From Eukaryota sp. TZLM1-RC (lineage: Eukaryota; Metamonada: BaSk clade): a stretch of 64,000 nucleotides of DNA. How positions within the stretch are numbered: the stretch's first letter is position 1; the number at the start of each line of letters is the position of its first letter. The stretch is taken from positions 1,116,001 through 1,180,000 of the forward strand of contig JAUPSS010000010.1 of the NCBI GenBank assembly GCA_040285825.1. The letters are read 5' to 3'. Positions 63,806 through 64,000 of the stretch are shown piece after piece. The notes beneath the pieces are model-generated. The model was not told where the DNA came from. It searched no databases and saw nothing but the letters and a program-made list of their open reading frames with translations. A program made the position numbers and the translations under genes.

Positions 63806-64000
63806 TTACCCAAATGTAAAGGTGGTCGTGGTTTTCCCGATCTTGCCTTATTGTATAAAAAATTTCACATTCTGAAATACCACATTTTGCAAAAGACTTT
63901 TGATCCTGACTTGAGAAATTTATTTGAACTAATAAGCCAAAAAAGTTCTATTCGAAAACATAAATTTAATCCAATTGAAAAGTTTGAGAAACATTTTTTT
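63806..64000 (+). mobile_element. RLE/RT-type retroelement fragment (copy C2), runs off window
   Basis: Open frame to the window end: GGRGFPDLALLYKKFHILKY then HILQKTFDPDLRNLFELI. The GGRGxPDLxLL pattern matches the post-RT region that reads YGGLGWTKASIL in family A. Incomplete at the right edge. Confidence 0.55.

Overview
The window looks like nuclear DNA from a flagellated, probably anaerobic or microaerophilic protist. Evidence: alpha-tubulin, the ciliary protein IFT20, eukaryotic replication, transcription, splicing and ribosome-assembly factors, TTAGGG-type telomeric repeats, and hybrid cluster protein (Hcp), an oxygen-sensitive Fe-S enzyme. The DNA is AT-rich and the standard code fits. 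Genes sit 70-700 bp apart on both strands and most have no intron. Where introns occur they are about 28-35 nt, start GTATG, GTTTG or similar, and often carry a TAAC- or TTAY-like branch sequence just before the terminal AG. I cannot name the species; a metamonad-like anaerobe is a reasonable inference only.

Layout. 0.4-6.2 kb: a membrane-anchored protein, an amino-acid transporter, IFT20 and GINS subunit Sld5 (head to head), and MAK11. 6.5-15.5 kb: phosphatidylglycerophosphate synthase (PGS1) in two collinear halves on the minus strand, about 7.3 kb apart. Between them lie a TRIM-like gene with a C-terminal glutamine-amidotransferase-like domain and retrotransposon remnants. 15.8-20 kb: SIN1-like protein, LOA1-like acyltransferase, a multi-pass membrane protein. 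20.4-27.1 kb: mobile-element region with a Fanzor-type (eukaryotic TnpB) gene, a membrane-anchored P-loop ATPase, and more remnants. 27.2-39.3 kb: pelota, Hcp with 13 tiny introns, PTEN-like phosphatase, a 33-residue microprotein, a DUF1294 protein, an SH3-PH protein with 66-bp repeats, and a long URB2-like gene. 40-46 kb: nested retroelement insertions, a coiled-coil gene ending in telomeric repeats, and two MYB paralogs. 46-49 kb is gene-poor. 49-63.4 kb: alpha-tubulin, IQ-motif protein, LCB1, a CAMK-like kinase, NC2beta/Dr1, CWC2, a Tc1/mariner-like MITE, and a PDCD2/TSR4-like gene.

Functional themes: lipid synthesis (split PGS1, LOA1-like, LCB1), TOR/PI3K signalling (SIN1-like, PTEN, PH-domain protein), ribosome and mRNA quality control (MAK11, URB2-like, TSR4-like, pelota), replication and transcription (Sld5, Dr1, MYB) and splicing (CWC2). 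All retroelement copies look dead. They share a CCHC knuckle plus a C-terminal endonuclease-like block as in R2-type (RLE) non-LTR elements. Most appealing for follow-up: split PGS1, the Fanzor gene, the intron-packed Hcp gene with 5-nt micro-exons, and the TRIM-amidotransferase fusion. Many annotated starts were moved to the first in-frame ATG, because longer open frames begin at TTG or GTG.
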